From NCBI GenBank assembly GCA_000434995.1, contig FR895338.1, positions 1 through 54,573 of the forward strand: a stretch of 54,573 nucleotides of DNA, in the 5' to 3' direction. The notes beneath the pieces were generated by a model that saw nothing but the letters and a program-made list of their open reading frames with translations, ran no database searches and had not been told where the DNA came from. Below, piece by piece: positions 8,525 to 16,670 of the stretch. The translations under genes were made by a program, and so were the position numbers. Numbering within the stretch: the first letter of the stretch is position 1; every line of letters starts with the position of its first letter. The DNA comes from Firmicutes bacterium CAG:341. Its GTDB lineage: Bacteria > Bacillota > Clostridia > Oscillospirales > Acutalibacteraceae.

Positions 8525-9106
8525 TTATCTTTTATCAATTACCTTATCAACAAGGCCAAATTCAAGAGCTTCCTGAGCTGTGAGCCAATTATCTCTATCA
8601 GTAGCTTGAGTCAATTCTTCAATAGTTCTGCCGCAATTTTCAGCCATGATAGAATTAAGTTTTTTCTTTGTCTGTAAAATATGATTAGCGGCAATTTCAA
8701 TTTCAGTTGCTTGACCTTCGGTTCTGCCAAGAGGTTGATGAATCATAACTTCAGCATTAGGGAGGCAAATTCTTTTACCTTTAGCACCGCTTGAAAGAAG
8801 AAAAGCACCCATAGATGCAGCCATACCCATACAAATTGTAGATACATCACATTTAATGTACTGCATTGTATCGTAAATAGCCATACCGTCAGTTACAGAA
8901 CCACCCGGGCTATTGATATATAAGCTAATATCTTTATCCTTATCTTGACCTTCTAAGAAAAGAAGCTGTGCAACGACAAGTGAAGCTGTGGTCGAATTTA
9001 CTTCGTCAGATAAAACAATAATTCTGTCATTTAAAAGACGAGAATAAATATCCATTGAGCGCTCGCCGGCACTTGTTTGTTCAAGAACATATGGTACTAA
9101 TGCCAT
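8525..9106 (-). CDS. clpP: ClpP protease proteolytic subunit
   Basis: Tetradecameric serine peptidase partner of ClpX. About 193 aa, counted from MALVPYVLEQTS, the usual family start. An ATG 9 bp upstream would sit only 2 nt from the AAAGG ribosome site, so I prefer the inner start. The catalytic triad is visible: Ser98 in MAASMGAF, His123 in MIHQPLG and an Asp near 172 in TDRDNW. The handle region and GGSVTDG oxyanion loop are intact. A hairpin separates it from tig. Confidence 0.95.
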   Translation of the reverse strand: MALVPYVLEQTSAGERSMDIYSRLLNDRIIVLSDEVNSTTASLVVAQLLFLEGQDKDKDISLYINSPGGSVTDGMAIYDTMQYIKCDVSTICMGMAASMGAFLLSSGAKGKRICLPNAEVMIHQPLGRTEGQATEIEIAANHILQTKKKLNSIMAENCGRTIEELTQATDRDNWLTAQEALEFGLVDKVIDKR

Positions 9107-9141
9107 AATAACCATTACCTTTCTGCTACTTTACATAATAA

Positions 9142-9169
9142 TCCTGCCCGATGTAGCTAACGGGCAGGA
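9142..9169 (-). promoter_or_regulatory. Hairpin between tig and clpP (weak terminator or attenuator)
   Basis: A 9-bp GC-rich stem TCCTGCCCG / CGGGCAGGA with a 10-nt loop lies in the 70-bp gap between tig and clpP. The following minus-strand bases (TTATTATG) are only moderately T-rich, and no clear promoter follows. It may partly terminate, or stabilise the tig 3' end, to set the ratio of Tig to ClpXP. Confidence 0.5.
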
Positions 9170-9184
9170 AATAAAAATAAAATA

Positions 9185-10465
9185 TTATTCTTTAACAGCT
9201 GAATCAACAATAAGGTCAATTGCCTTCTTTGTTTTAACATCAGAAGCAAGCTGGTCGGTAGGAATTGCTTTCTTGATTTGGTCAGCTTCCATCTGGTACT
9301 GTTCAGCAAGCTTTGCAATTTCAGCATCAATTTCTTCTTCTGTTGCTTCAAGCTTTTCAGCTTCAACAATTGCTTCAAGAGCAATAGATGCCTTAACCTG
9401 CTTTTGAGCACCGTCCTTAAATGTGTCCTTAAATGCATCCTTATCCTGACCGAGATACTTAAGATATGTATCAAGATCAATGCCCTGCATTTGAAGTCTG
9501 TAAGCGTAATCCTGAACCATTTCATCTACACGCTTGTCAAACATACACTGCGGAACTTCACATTCCATATTATCAATAACCTGCTCAATAAGCTGATTTT
9601 CAAAATCATTCTTTGCTTCTTCAGCTTTTCTTTCGTTCATTTGCTTTTTAATATCAGCCTTAAGTTCATCAAGGGTATCAAATTCTGAAACATCCTTTGC
9701 AAATTCATCATCAAGATCAGGAAGTTCTTTTGACTTGATTTCGTGAATTTTGCATTTGAACACTGCATCTTTTCCTGCAAGTTCTTGAGCATAATCTTCA
9801 GGGAATGTTACATTAACATCAAATTCTTCTTCAGCCTTGTGGCCTGCAACCTGATCTTCAAAGCCAGGAATAAATGAACCTGAACCGAGTTCAAGAGGAT
9901 AATTTTCGCCCTTGCCGCCTTCAAATGTAACACCGTCAACAAAACCTTCAAAATCAATTTCTGCTGTATCACCCATTTCAGCAGCCCTGTCTTCAACAGA
10001 AACAAGGCGTGAATTACGGTCACGCATATTTTCGATTTCTTTGTCAATATCTTCATCTGTTGCTTCGCTTGGAAGCATTGTAGCTTTAAGGCCTTTATAG
10101 TCACCGAGCTTAACCTCAGGATAAACTGTAACTTTCATTTTCATTTCAACGCCTTCGTTCTTGCTCATAACAGGAACATCAAGGTCAAACGGAGTATCAA
10201 CAGTTCTAAGACCTGCTTCTTCAATTGCAGCTGTAACAGCTTGCAGATATACGATTTCAAGAGCTTCTTCATAAAATGCGCCCTCACCGTAAACCTTTTC
10301 AATCATACCCTGTGTAGCCTTACCCTTACGGAAGCCAGGAATTTGGATTGACTTTCTCTGCTTCATATATGCAGATTTGCAAGCATCTGTAAACACCTCA
10401 GGAGTTACAGTAACTTCGATTTCATAAACATTTGTATCTACTTTATTAGATGATTTAAGTGCCAT
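9185..10465 (-). CDS. tig: Trigger factor, ribosome-bound chaperone
   Basis: Ribosome-associated peptidyl-prolyl isomerase and chaperone for nascent chains. The 426 aa protein has the N-terminal ribosome-binding domain with the signature loop GFRKGKA (about residues 44-50). The FKBP-type PPIase domain (VDGVTFEGGKGENYPLELGSGSF region) spans about 155-245, and the acidic alpha-helical C-terminal domain follows. The RBS is AGGAGG. It heads the classic tig-clpP-clpX order with a strong promoter upstream. Confidence 0.96.
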   Translation of the reverse strand: MALKSSNKVDTNVYEIEVTVTPEVFTDACKSAYMKQRKSIQIPGFRKGKATQGMIEKVYGEGAFYEEALEIVYLQAVTAAIEEAGLRTVDTPFDLDVPVMSKNEGVEMKMKVTVYPEVKLGDYKGLKATMLPSEATDEDIDKEIENMRDRNSRLVSVEDRAAEMGDTAEIDFEGFVDGVTFEGGKGENYPLELGSGSFIPGFEDQVAGHKAEEEFDVNVTFPEDYAQELAGKDAVFKCKIHEIKSKELPDLDDEFAKDVSEFDTLDELKADIKKQMNERKAEEAKNDFENQLIEQVIDNMECEVPQCMFDKRVDEMVQDYAYRLQMQGIDLDTYLKYLGQDKDAFKDTFKDGAQKQVKASIALEAIVEAEKLEATEEEIDAEIAKLAEQYQMEADQIKKAIPTDQLASDVKTKKAIDLIVDSAVKE

Positions 10466-10509
10466 GATAATGACCTCCTATCAATAAAAATTCTAATCAC
10501 CGAAGTGGC

Positions 10510-10538
10510 ATTATAACATATAATTCAAACAATATCAA
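10510..10538 (-). promoter_or_regulatory. Promoter of tig-clpP-clpX
   Basis: Minus strand: -35 TTGATA (10533-10538), 17-bp spacer, perfect -10 TATAAT (10510-10515). The transcript 5' end would carry a CACTTCGGTG mini-hairpin with a UUCG tetraloop, a plausible mRNA-stabilising cap. Confidence 0.8.
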
Positions 10539-10586
10539 GTTTTTATATTCATTTAATGTTAAACATATTGTTAATAATTTACAAAA

Positions 10587-11273
10587 TTAAAATTTTTTTA
10601 TCAAAAGCGGCATAAAATTAAGCCTATCTGCAGAAATAAGTTTGAAATCTATTCCGTCATAATTATCATCAAATGCATATTTCGCAGCCACACCGTGAAT
10701 ATGCCCGTAATAACATTTTTTTATACCTTTTTCTTTGAGCAGGCTTACAATTTCTTCGCAACATTGATTTTCATATACCGGCGGGTAATGAAGAAAAACT
10801 ATTTTTTCACAATTTAATGCGCTTTCAATAGAAGCCTTAATTCGCATAACTTCCCTGTTTAAAACTTTTTCGTTTTGCTCCTCATCACTGTCAAAAAACC
10901 AACCGCGGCTGCCGCAAACTGAAAAATCATCAAAATCAAACGCATTATTATGTAAAATTGAAATAGTATTAAAATTGTTTTCTTCAATAAATTTATTCAT
11001 TTTACTCATTGTATTCCACCAATAATCGTGGTTACCTTTGAGTATTATTTTTTTACCGTTAAGTTGATTTATATAGTCAAAATCAGCTTTCAATTCATCA
11101 AAATTCATTGCCCAGCTAATGTCACCGGCAATAACAACATAATCTTTGTCGTCAATGATTTTGTTCCAATTTTCTTTGAGTCTGTCTGTATAGTTAAGCC
11201 AACCCTCAAAATCATCCATAGGCTTATTTGAAGCAAATGATAAGTGAGTATCAGCAATCGCAAAAAGTGACAT
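10587..11273 (-). CDS. Calcineurin-like metallophosphoesterase
   Basis: A 228 aa two-metal phosphoesterase. The blocks in order are DTH (FAIADTHLSF, about residue 8), GDISWAM (about 50), KGNHDYWW (about 78), HYPP (about 160) and YGHIHG (about 190), the complete metal-ligand set. The family acts on phosphoesters of nucleotides, lipids or proteins, so the substrate cannot be inferred. It is divergent from the DUF1540 peptide gene, with about 100 bp between them. The RBS is AAAGG. Confidence 0.85.
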   Translation of the reverse strand: MSLFAIADTHLSFASNKPMDDFEGWLNYTDRLKENWNKIIDDKDYVVIAGDISWAMNFDELKADFDYINQLNGKKIILKGNHDYWWNTMSKMNKFIEENNFNTISILHNNAFDFDDFSVCGSRGWFFDSDEEQNEKVLNREVMRIKASIESALNCEKIVFLHYPPVYENQCCEEIVSLLKEKGIKKCYYGHIHGVAAKYAFDDNYDGIDFKLISADRLNFMPLLIKKF

Positions 11274-11375
11274 AAATAATAGCCTTTCTAAATTAAAAGG
11301 TAATTTTTGTTAAAAATCATTTGAATAAAAAAATCATATTTTCAAATAATAATAACCGAAGGGAGTGAAAAAGTA

Positions 11376-11549
11376 ATGATGGATAAGGAAATTAAAGGTA
11401 TTTCATGTGATGTAAAAAATTGCAAATATCATGATAAAGCAAACAACTGTATGGCAGGTCACATCAATGTAGGCAACAGCAGTGCAACAAGTGTAACTGA
11501 CACAAAATGCGAAACATTTGAATGCAACGACGGTTGCGGCTGTCGCTAA
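11376..11549 (+). CDS. DUF1540 small cysteine-rich protein
   Basis: A 57 aa plus-strand ORF with GGGAG 10 nt upstream and two tandem ATGs. The DUF1540 core is plain: ISCDVKNCKYHD, C.AGHINVG, a variable stretch, then TKCETFEC. It carries seven Cys in all, ending in GCGCR. Such proteins are small, probably metal-binding, and of unknown function in Clostridia and Bacilli. The gene stands alone between two minus-strand genes, with a bidirectional terminator directly after it. Confidence 0.85.
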   Translation: MMDKEIKGISCDVKNCKYHDKANNCMAGHINVGNSSATSVTDTKCETFECNDGCGCR

Positions 11550-11565
11550 GTAAACCTATTGTCAA

Positions 11566-11596
11566 AATAACGGCTCTGTAATTCAGAGCCGTTATT
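11566..11596. terminator. Bidirectional terminator between DUF1540 gene and thrC
   Basis: A perfect 13-bp stem (AATAACGGCTCTG and complement) with a 5-nt loop. It lies between the plus-strand DUF1540 stop and the minus-strand thrC stop. The minus side has a TTTT tract, so it serves thrC best. Confidence 0.88.
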
Positions 11597-11608
11597 CATT
11601 ATAACAAA

Positions 11609-13105
11609 TTATAAATTAAGAAGTTTAAATACCATTTGGCTCATATCTTCTTTATTGCAAACATCACTGAAGCGAACTTCTTTATCCTTAAGAGATGCAA
11701 TAGGTTTCGGAACATCTGCACCTGTTACATTATGAAGTTCATCAACCATTTCAAATTCATTAAGTTCAGGTGCTTTACCTGCAAGTACTGCATTAAGCAC
11801 GCTTGCTGAAAACTTATAAGGTGAAGCAGTTGAATCAATAACAGTAGGAATATCATCGCCTGTTGCTTTTACATATTCATCATATACTTTAACTGCAACA
11901 GCTGTGTGTGTATCACAAAGGTAATGATATTTATCAAAATGATATTTGATTGTATCATCAACATTTTCTTCTGCCGTGTATCCTGCGTCAAATTCCTTTT
12001 GAATTTTAGCAATAAGTTCATTTGAAACTGTATATTTTCCGTCTTTTGAAAGCTTATTCATTAAATCCACAATAAGCTTATCATCACCGTCACTCATATG
12101 ATAAAGAAGTCTTTCAAGGTTAGATGAAATAAGAATATCCATTGACGGTGAAGTAGTAGTGTAGAACTTTCTGTTTTTATCATATGTACCTGTTTTTAAG
12201 AAATCAGTAAGTACATTATTTGAATTTGAAGCACAAACAAGAGTTTTGATAGGAAGTCCCATTTTTTTAGCATAATATCCGGCAAGAATATTACCGAAGT
12301 TACCGGTCGGAACTACAATATTGATTTCATCCCCTGCTTTAATCTTATTCATATTGATAAGATCACAGTAGGTTGAAAAATAGTATACGATTTGAGGAAC
12401 AAGTCTGCCCCAGTTAATAGAGTTTGCAGAAGAGAACATCATATTCTTCTTTGCAAGTTCTTTTTTTATATCGTTGTTTGTAAAAATTGATTTTACAGCA
12501 CTTTGTGCATCGTCAAAATTACCGTTGATAGCACATACGGCAACATTTTCACCCTCTTGAGTAGTCATTTGAAGCTTTTGCATAGGTGAAACACCGTCAA
12601 CCGGGTAAAATACCAAAATCTTTGTATTATCAACATTCTTGAAACCTTCAAGAGCAGCCTTACCTGTATCGCCTGATGTAGCAACAAGAATTACGATGGT
12701 TTTTCCGTCAGCAGTTTTTTTAGCTGATACAGTCATAAGATAAGGCAAAAGCTGAAGTGCCATATCCTTAAATGCACAGGTAGGGCCGTGCCAAAGTTCA
12801 AGAATATTCTTATTTCCGTCAACATTAACGGTAGGAGCGATTTGAGGAGAAGAAAACTTTTGAGCAGCGTATGCACCGCTTACGCAGTAATCAAGCTCTT
12901 CTTCAGTAAAATCAGTTAAATATTCTTTAAGAACGGTTTTAGCTCTGGCAATATAATTCATAGATGTCATTGAAGCAATCTTTTCAATATCAAAATGCGG
13001 AAGTTCAACCGGAACAAAAAGCCCGCCTTCTTCACTTATACCTTGAGCAATAGCCTGTGCGGCTGATACTCTGATTGAATTATCTCTTGTAGATGTATAA
13101 AGCAT
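11609..13105 (-). CDS. thrC: Threonine synthase
   Basis: PLP enzyme converting O-phosphohomoserine to threonine. The 498 aa protein belongs to the long ThrC class. The N-terminal segment is MLYTSTRDN, and the PLP lysine lies in HGPTCAFKDMALQLLP (about 110). The phosphate-binding loop is VATSGDTGKAALEG, with a second PLP contact VPTGNFGNILAGYYAKKMG. The RBS is AAAGG. It is last in the rbgA-rnhB-yraN-thrC string, 41 bp after yraN. No T-box or other leader is seen before it. Confidence 0.95.
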   Translation of the reverse strand: MLYTSTRDNSIRVSAAQAIAQGISEEGGLFVPVELPHFDIEKIASMTSMNYIARAKTVLKEYLTDFTEEELDYCVSGAYAAQKFSSPQIAPTVNVDGNKNILELWHGPTCAFKDMALQLLPYLMTVSAKKTADGKTIVILVATSGDTGKAALEGFKNVDNTKILVFYPVDGVSPMQKLQMTTQEGENVAVCAINGNFDDAQSAVKSIFTNNDIKKELAKKNMMFSSANSINWGRLVPQIVYYFSTYCDLINMNKIKAGDEINIVVPTGNFGNILAGYYAKKMGLPIKTLVCASNSNNVLTDFLKTGTYDKNRKFYTTTSPSMDILISSNLERLLYHMSDGDDKLIVDLMNKLSKDGKYTVSNELIAKIQKEFDAGYTAEENVDDTIKYHFDKYHYLCDTHTAVAVKVYDEYVKATGDDIPTVIDSTASPYKFSASVLNAVLAGKAPELNEFEMVDELHNVTGADVPKPIASLKDKEVRFSDVCNKEDMSQMVFKLLNL

Positions 13106-13146
13106 AATATTTTTCCTTTCACCTTAAAATTGAGGTTTATAATATT

Positions 13147-13500
13147 CTATACTAAGTCAAACGCATTTTCAAGATGTTTTATTGATTTTATTTTATTATT
13201 ATCGGTATAAATTTCAACAACATCAAATCTCGGCTGTAAATTTGTTTTGTTTTGCATTAAAAACATTTTAGCACAGGCAATAATTTTCTGCTGTTTTGAA
13301 TATGTTACAAATTCCCTGGGTAATGCAATTGATTTAACATCCCTTTGCTTGACTTCAACAAAGCAAATATATTTTCTGTTTTTAACAATTAAATCAACCT
13401 CACCAAAACGGGTGGTATAATTTGTGTCAACAAGTTTATATCTGTGCTTTCTCAAATAATTAGCAGCTTCAATTTCCCAAATTTTACCTTTACTGTTCAT
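13147..13500 (-). CDS. yraN: YraN/UPF0102 family endonuclease-like protein
   Basis: A 117 aa protein with the restriction-endonuclease-like fold typical of UPF0102: GKIWEIEAANYLRKHRYKLV, then FGEVDLIVKN and FVEVKQRD. These supply the D...ExK-type acidic and Lys residues. The family is linked to recombination or DNA processing, but the role is unproven. It overlaps rnhB by 11 bp, the usual Firmicute rnhB-yraN pairing. Confidence 0.9.
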   Translation of the reverse strand: MNSKGKIWEIEAANYLRKHRYKLVDTNYTTRFGEVDLIVKNRKYICFVEVKQRDVKSIALPREFVTYSKQQKIIACAKMFLMQNKTNLQPRFDVVEIYTDNNKIKSIKHLENAFDLV

Positions 13501-14104
13501 TTTTCTTTTCCAAATATTTTTTCAAAAATGTTTTTCTGTGAACTTCGCTTATACCGTATTTATCGAGCATTTCGTAATGAAGTTTAGTTCCGTAACCTTT
13601 ATGTTTTTCAAACTGATATTGCGGATACTTTTCGGCAAGTTTGAGCATATATCTATCCCTGCTTACTTTTGCAATAATTGACGCGGCGGCAATATTTGCG
13701 CTTGTAGCGTCGCCTTTTACAATATCCCATTGCTCAATATCAAGCCCGGGCTTTTTATTTCCGTCAATAAGTGCAATATCAGGCTTGACGGACAAACCGT
13801 CAACAGCTCTTCTCATTGCAAGAAAAGTTGCCTGTAAGATATTTATTTTATCAATTTCTTCAACACTTGCCGTTCCTACGCTGTAACATACACATTCATC
13901 AACTATTTTATCAAAAAGTAAATCCCTCTTCTTTTCAGAAAGTTTTTTTGAGTCATTGACACCATCAACTATATAACCCCTTGGCAATATAACAGCTGCG
14001 GCATATACAGGACCTGCAAGCGGGCCTCTGCCTGCTTCATCAACACCGCATATCACATCAAAACCAAGTTCATAAGCTTTATTTTCATATTCAAGCCAAT
14101 CCAT
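13490..14104 (-). CDS. rnhB: Ribonuclease HII
   Basis: Removes ribonucleotides and RNA primers from DNA. The 204 aa protein has the family start CGVDEAGRGPLAGPVYAAAV (about residues 19-38) with Asp and Glu metal ligands. A further Asp lies in IDGNKKP (about 115), and ASIIAKVSRDRYM is conserved. Its ATG overlaps the rbgA stop by one base (TAATG), indicating coupled translation. A type-1 RNase H is encoded separately at 34427. Confidence 0.95.
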   Translation of the reverse strand: MDWLEYENKAYELGFDVICGVDEAGRGPLAGPVYAAAVILPRGYIVDGVNDSKKLSEKKRDLLFDKIVDECVCYSVGTASVEEIDKINILQATFLAMRRAVDGLSVKPDIALIDGNKKPGLDIEQWDIVKGDATSANIAAASIIAKVSRDRYMLKLAEKYPQYQFEKHKGYGTKLHYEMLDKYGISEVHRKTFLKKYLEKKNEQ

Positions 14105-14970
14105 TACTGTGGTAACTCGAGCGAAATTTTGCCGAGCTTTCCTCCCCTGAATTCATCGCAAAGCATAACTGCTGTGCGTTCATAGTCTATTTCTCCGCCT
14201 TTAATTAAAAAGCCGCGTTTTTTGCCGATAAGTTCAAGCATTTCCCAACCTTGCAGGTTGTCAACACTGTCAAGCTTATACCTTTCGCATATTGAATTAG
14301 GCCTTGTTTTTGCAAGTGTTTCAAGTAATCTGCACGAAAGTGTTTCAAGGTCAGTGACTTCATCCTTTACAGCACCGGTAAATGCAAGCTTATCCCCAAC
14401 CTCAGGGTCATCAAATTTGGGCCAAAGCACACCAGGAGTATCAAGAAGTTCAATTCCTTTACATACCGCAAACCATTGCTTTTGCCTTGTAACACCGGCT
14501 TTATCGGCAACTTTAGCCTTGCTGTTTCCTGCCATTCTGTTAATAAATGATGATTTACCTGTATTAGGAATACCGACAACCATAAGGCGAAGCGGTTTAT
14601 TTTCCATACCTCTTGCTTTATTTTTTTCAATCACATCAGCAAGTGCCTTATTAACAGTCGGGATAAAAGCATTAAGTCCCCTACCTGTTCTGCAATCAAC
14701 AGGAATTGCATATTTACCGTTATTTTTATAATAATCAATCCAAAGCTTTGTTACATTTGAATCTGCAATATCGCATTTATTCAAAAGAACAATTCTCGGT
14801 TTTCTTTTAATTATACTGTCAAGTTCCGGATTAGATGAGCTATACGGTATACGAGCATCTACAAGTTCAACAACACCGTCAACAAGTGAAAGGCTTTCTT
14901 TTATAATTCGCCTTGTTTTTGCCATATGGCCCGGAAACCACTGAACAGTTTGTTTTTGAAAATCAGCCAT
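14104..14970 (-). CDS. rbgA: Ribosome biogenesis GTPase RbgA (YlqF)
   Basis: Circularly permuted GTPase needed for late 50S assembly. Read from the chosen start (MADFQKQTVQWFPGHM) the motifs appear in permuted order: G4 NKCD, G5 DCRTG, then G1 GIPNTGKSS (about 130) and G3 DTPGVLWP. A longer start exists, but AAAGGAG sits 5 nt before this ATG and WFPGHM is the conserved N-terminus. It heads the operon with rnhB. The rplS terminator lies just upstream, matching the frequent rplS-rbgA adjacency. Confidence 0.94.
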   Translation of the reverse strand: MADFQKQTVQWFPGHMAKTRRIIKESLSLVDGVVELVDARIPYSSSNPELDSIIKRKPRIVLLNKCDIADSNVTKLWIDYYKNNGKYAIPVDCRTGRGLNAFIPTVNKALADVIEKNKARGMENKPLRLMVVGIPNTGKSSFINRMAGNSKAKVADKAGVTRQKQWFAVCKGIELLDTPGVLWPKFDDPEVGDKLAFTGAVKDEVTDLETLSCRLLETLAKTRPNSICERYKLDSVDNLQGWEMLELIGKKRGFLIKGGEIDYERTAVMLCDEFRGGKLGKISLELPQ

Positions 14971-15032
14971 AACTACTCCTTTCAAAATTCGTATGATTAT
15001 TTTAACATAAAAACATAATTCAATCAATAAAA

Positions 15033-15061
15033 AATACCACAGAAATAAAATCTGTGGTATT
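15033..15061 (-). terminator. Terminator after rplS
   Basis: An 11-bp stem AATACCACAGA / TCTGTGGTATT with a 7-nt loop, followed in the minus direction by TTTTTAT. It starts 17 bp past the rplS stop. Confidence 0.88.
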
Positions 15062-15077
15062 AGTCGTAATTATTAAA

Positions 15078-15422
15078 TTACTGAATATCTTCCTTAACCT
15101 TTGCTGCCTTACCGACACGGTCACGAAGATAGTAAAGCTTAGCACGACGAACTTTACCGCTACGAACAACCTTAACATCAACTACATTTGGTGAATGCAT
15201 TGGGAATACTCTCTCAACACCAACACCATATGAAAGACGACGAACGGTAAATGTCTTTGAAATGCCTGAACCCTTAATAGCGATTACAGTGCCTTCAAAC
15301 ATCTGAATTCTTTCTCTCTGACCTTCACGAATGTTAACAGATACTTTTACGGTATCACCAATGTTAAACTTTGGAAGTTCAGCCTTTGTGCTGTCTTTTT
15401 CAATTAACTTGAGTGCGTCCAT
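15078..15422 (-). CDS. rplS: 50S ribosomal protein L19
   Basis: A 114 aa L19 with the family motifs FNIGDTVKVSVNIREGQRERIQ split across the first half, FEGTVIAIKG, TFTVRRLSYGVGVERVFP and KLYYLRDRVGKAAKVKE. The RBS TTAGGAGG is strong. It is monocistronic here: promoter and about 125-nt leader upstream, strong terminator downstream. Confidence 0.97.
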   Translation of the reverse strand: MDALKLIEKDSTKAELPKFNIGDTVKVSVNIREGQRERIQMFEGTVIAIKGSGISKTFTVRRLSYGVGVERVFPMHSPNVVDVKVVRSGKVRRAKLYYLRDRVGKAAKVKEDIQ

Positions 15423-15543
15423 TTTTCTTCCTCCTAAATTTTATGAGATGTTCTTATCATACATAAAAGCTGAAAGCGGACCATCTTCTTAATGCTAAAC
15501 GCTGACATTATACGCGTTGTAAGAGTTACAACGGATTAAATGC
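15423..15543 (-). promoter_or_regulatory. rplS 5' leader with hairpins (possible L19 autoregulatory leader)
   Basis: The untranslated leader of about 120 nt contains a perfect 8-bp hairpin CGTTGTAA/TTACAACG with a 3-nt loop (15515-15533). Self-complementary AGCG/CGCT segments lie closer to the RBS. Ribosomal-protein leaders of this size often bind the encoded protein, and L19 leaders are known in several phyla. Whether this is a homologue needs a covariance-model search. Confidence 0.45.
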
Positions 15544-15549
15544 TGATAT

Positions 15550-15578
15550 ATAGTACCATATAATACTTTAAAATGCAA
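15550..15578 (-). promoter_or_regulatory. Promoter of rplS
   Basis: Minus strand: -35 TTGCAT (15573-15578), 17-bp spacer, -10 TACTAT (15550-15555). It is in the gap after the radical-SAM operon and upstream of the rplS leader. Confidence 0.7.
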
Positions 15579-15604
15579 GCATTTTATTTAATTTGTTTAA
15601 CATT

Positions 15605-16270
15605 TTATCTAAATTCTTTATAATCTTTATCAAGAAGTGATATTCTTGCAATACTTTTCCACTCAAAATCCATATCAATAAGCCTGATTATTGTATCAAA
15701 CAGAAGTGACGGATTAAGATTTTTTTCAGGGCCTGCGAGCAAACGAATATTCAGCACTATAACATCATTGCGAATTGAAATGGAATATTTATCAATAAAC
15801 GACTTAATATTTGTTTCTTTCATAACTCGCTTTCTACCCTGTTTGCCTTTTTTCAGTGCAATTATTTCATCTGATGAAAGAACATTTTTGATTTTTTCAA
15901 ATGCCGCTTCATTATCTTTAAATTCAAATTTATAAACATAATCGGAATATACAATTTCACTGTTATCACGAAAATCGTCATAAACATCGACAATTTTTAT
16001 ATCCTGCGGCAAAACATTATTAAGCCTGTATTTTATTTCATCATTTGTAATATCACCGATAATTCTTAAATCAACGCTTTCGCAAAGGCTTTCAACACCA
16101 AGTGAAAGCGGAAGTGAAAAGCTCATATAAGGATGCGGATTAAACCCTTCGGTATACCAAAGCGGAATTTGCGCCCTTTTAAGTGCGCGTGACATTGCAC
16201 GGTTTATATCAAGGTGACTTATATATTTAAGCCTGCCCGTTTTTGAAAAGCGAAGTCTAACTTCTCGCAT
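15605..16270 (-). CDS. TIGR03936 family radical-SAM-associated protein (DUF2344)
   Basis: About 221 aa, the small partner encoded next to TIGR03960 radical-SAM proteins. Recognised by REVRLRFSKTGRLKYISHLD at the start, ALKRAQIPLWYTEGFNPHPYMSF near residue 35 and LPLSLGVES. The ATG at 16270 has GGAGGG 7 nt upstream, better than the GTG one codon earlier. It overlaps the end of TIGR03960 by 14 bp, so the two are translationally coupled. Function is unknown, with links to tRNA/rRNA modification proposed only by context. Confidence 0.85.
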   Translation of the reverse strand: MREVRLRFSKTGRLKYISHLDINRAMSRALKRAQIPLWYTEGFNPHPYMSFSLPLSLGVESLCESVDLRIIGDITNDEIKYRLNNVLPQDIKIVDVYDDFRDNSEIVYSDYVYKFEFKDNEAAFEKIKNVLSSDEIIALKKGKQGRKRVMKETNIKSFIDKYSISIRNDVIVLNIRLLAGPEKNLNPSLLFDTIIRLIDMDFEWKSIARISLLDKDYKEFR

Positions 16271-16664
16271 CACAATGCCCTCCGTTTAACTTATTTGCAC
16301 CGCAGCCTGCACATTTGATTCTGCAATGAGGTGTAGTTTTATTTTCGTGAGCCTTTTTGTTTTCGTTTTCAAGGAACTTTCTGCTGACACCGTAATCTAA
16401 ATGGTCCCAAGGAAGCAATTCTGAAAATTCCCTTTTTCTGTGTGTATAAAAGTGAGGTTCAATTCCGTTTTCGTTAAACGCCTGCATCCAGGCGTCAAAA
16501 TTAAATTGGTCATCCCAAGAATCGAATTTACAGCCGAGTTCATAAGCACGAAGAATAACTTTACCAAGTCGCCTGTCACCACGGGCAAGTACACCCTCAA
16601 GCAAAGAAGTAGGTGTTTCATGATAAGACACTCTGATTTTCTTTGTAGGAATAGATTCAAGCAA
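16257..16664 (-). pseudogene. TIGR03960 radical-SAM protein, C-terminal fragment
   Basis: This 135-codon piece is in the same frame as the upstream 475-codon piece and lies just beyond its TAA. It starts at best with a TTG (16664) that has no convincing ribosome site. It encodes the family's C-terminal half: RVSYHETPTSLLEGVLARGD, RRLGKVILRAYELG and a Cys-rich tail HCRIKCAGCGANKLNGGHC. Together the two pieces give 614 codons, the expected full length. Either the gene carries a nonsense mutation, or the base is an error. Confidence 0.75.
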
Positions 16665-16670
16665 ATGCTT

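Noticed and set aside
9157..9525. 122-codon minus frame overlapping the end of tig
   Set aside because: Leu/Lys-rich translation of tig in another frame, with no independent signals.
11574..13146. T-box or threonine attenuator before thrC
   Set aside because: Only 41 bp separate yraN from thrC, with no leader structure. thrC is simply the last gene of its string.
14222..14731. 169-codon plus-strand frame opposite rbgA
   Set aside because: Antisense shadow; rbgA on the minus strand carries all GTPase motifs.
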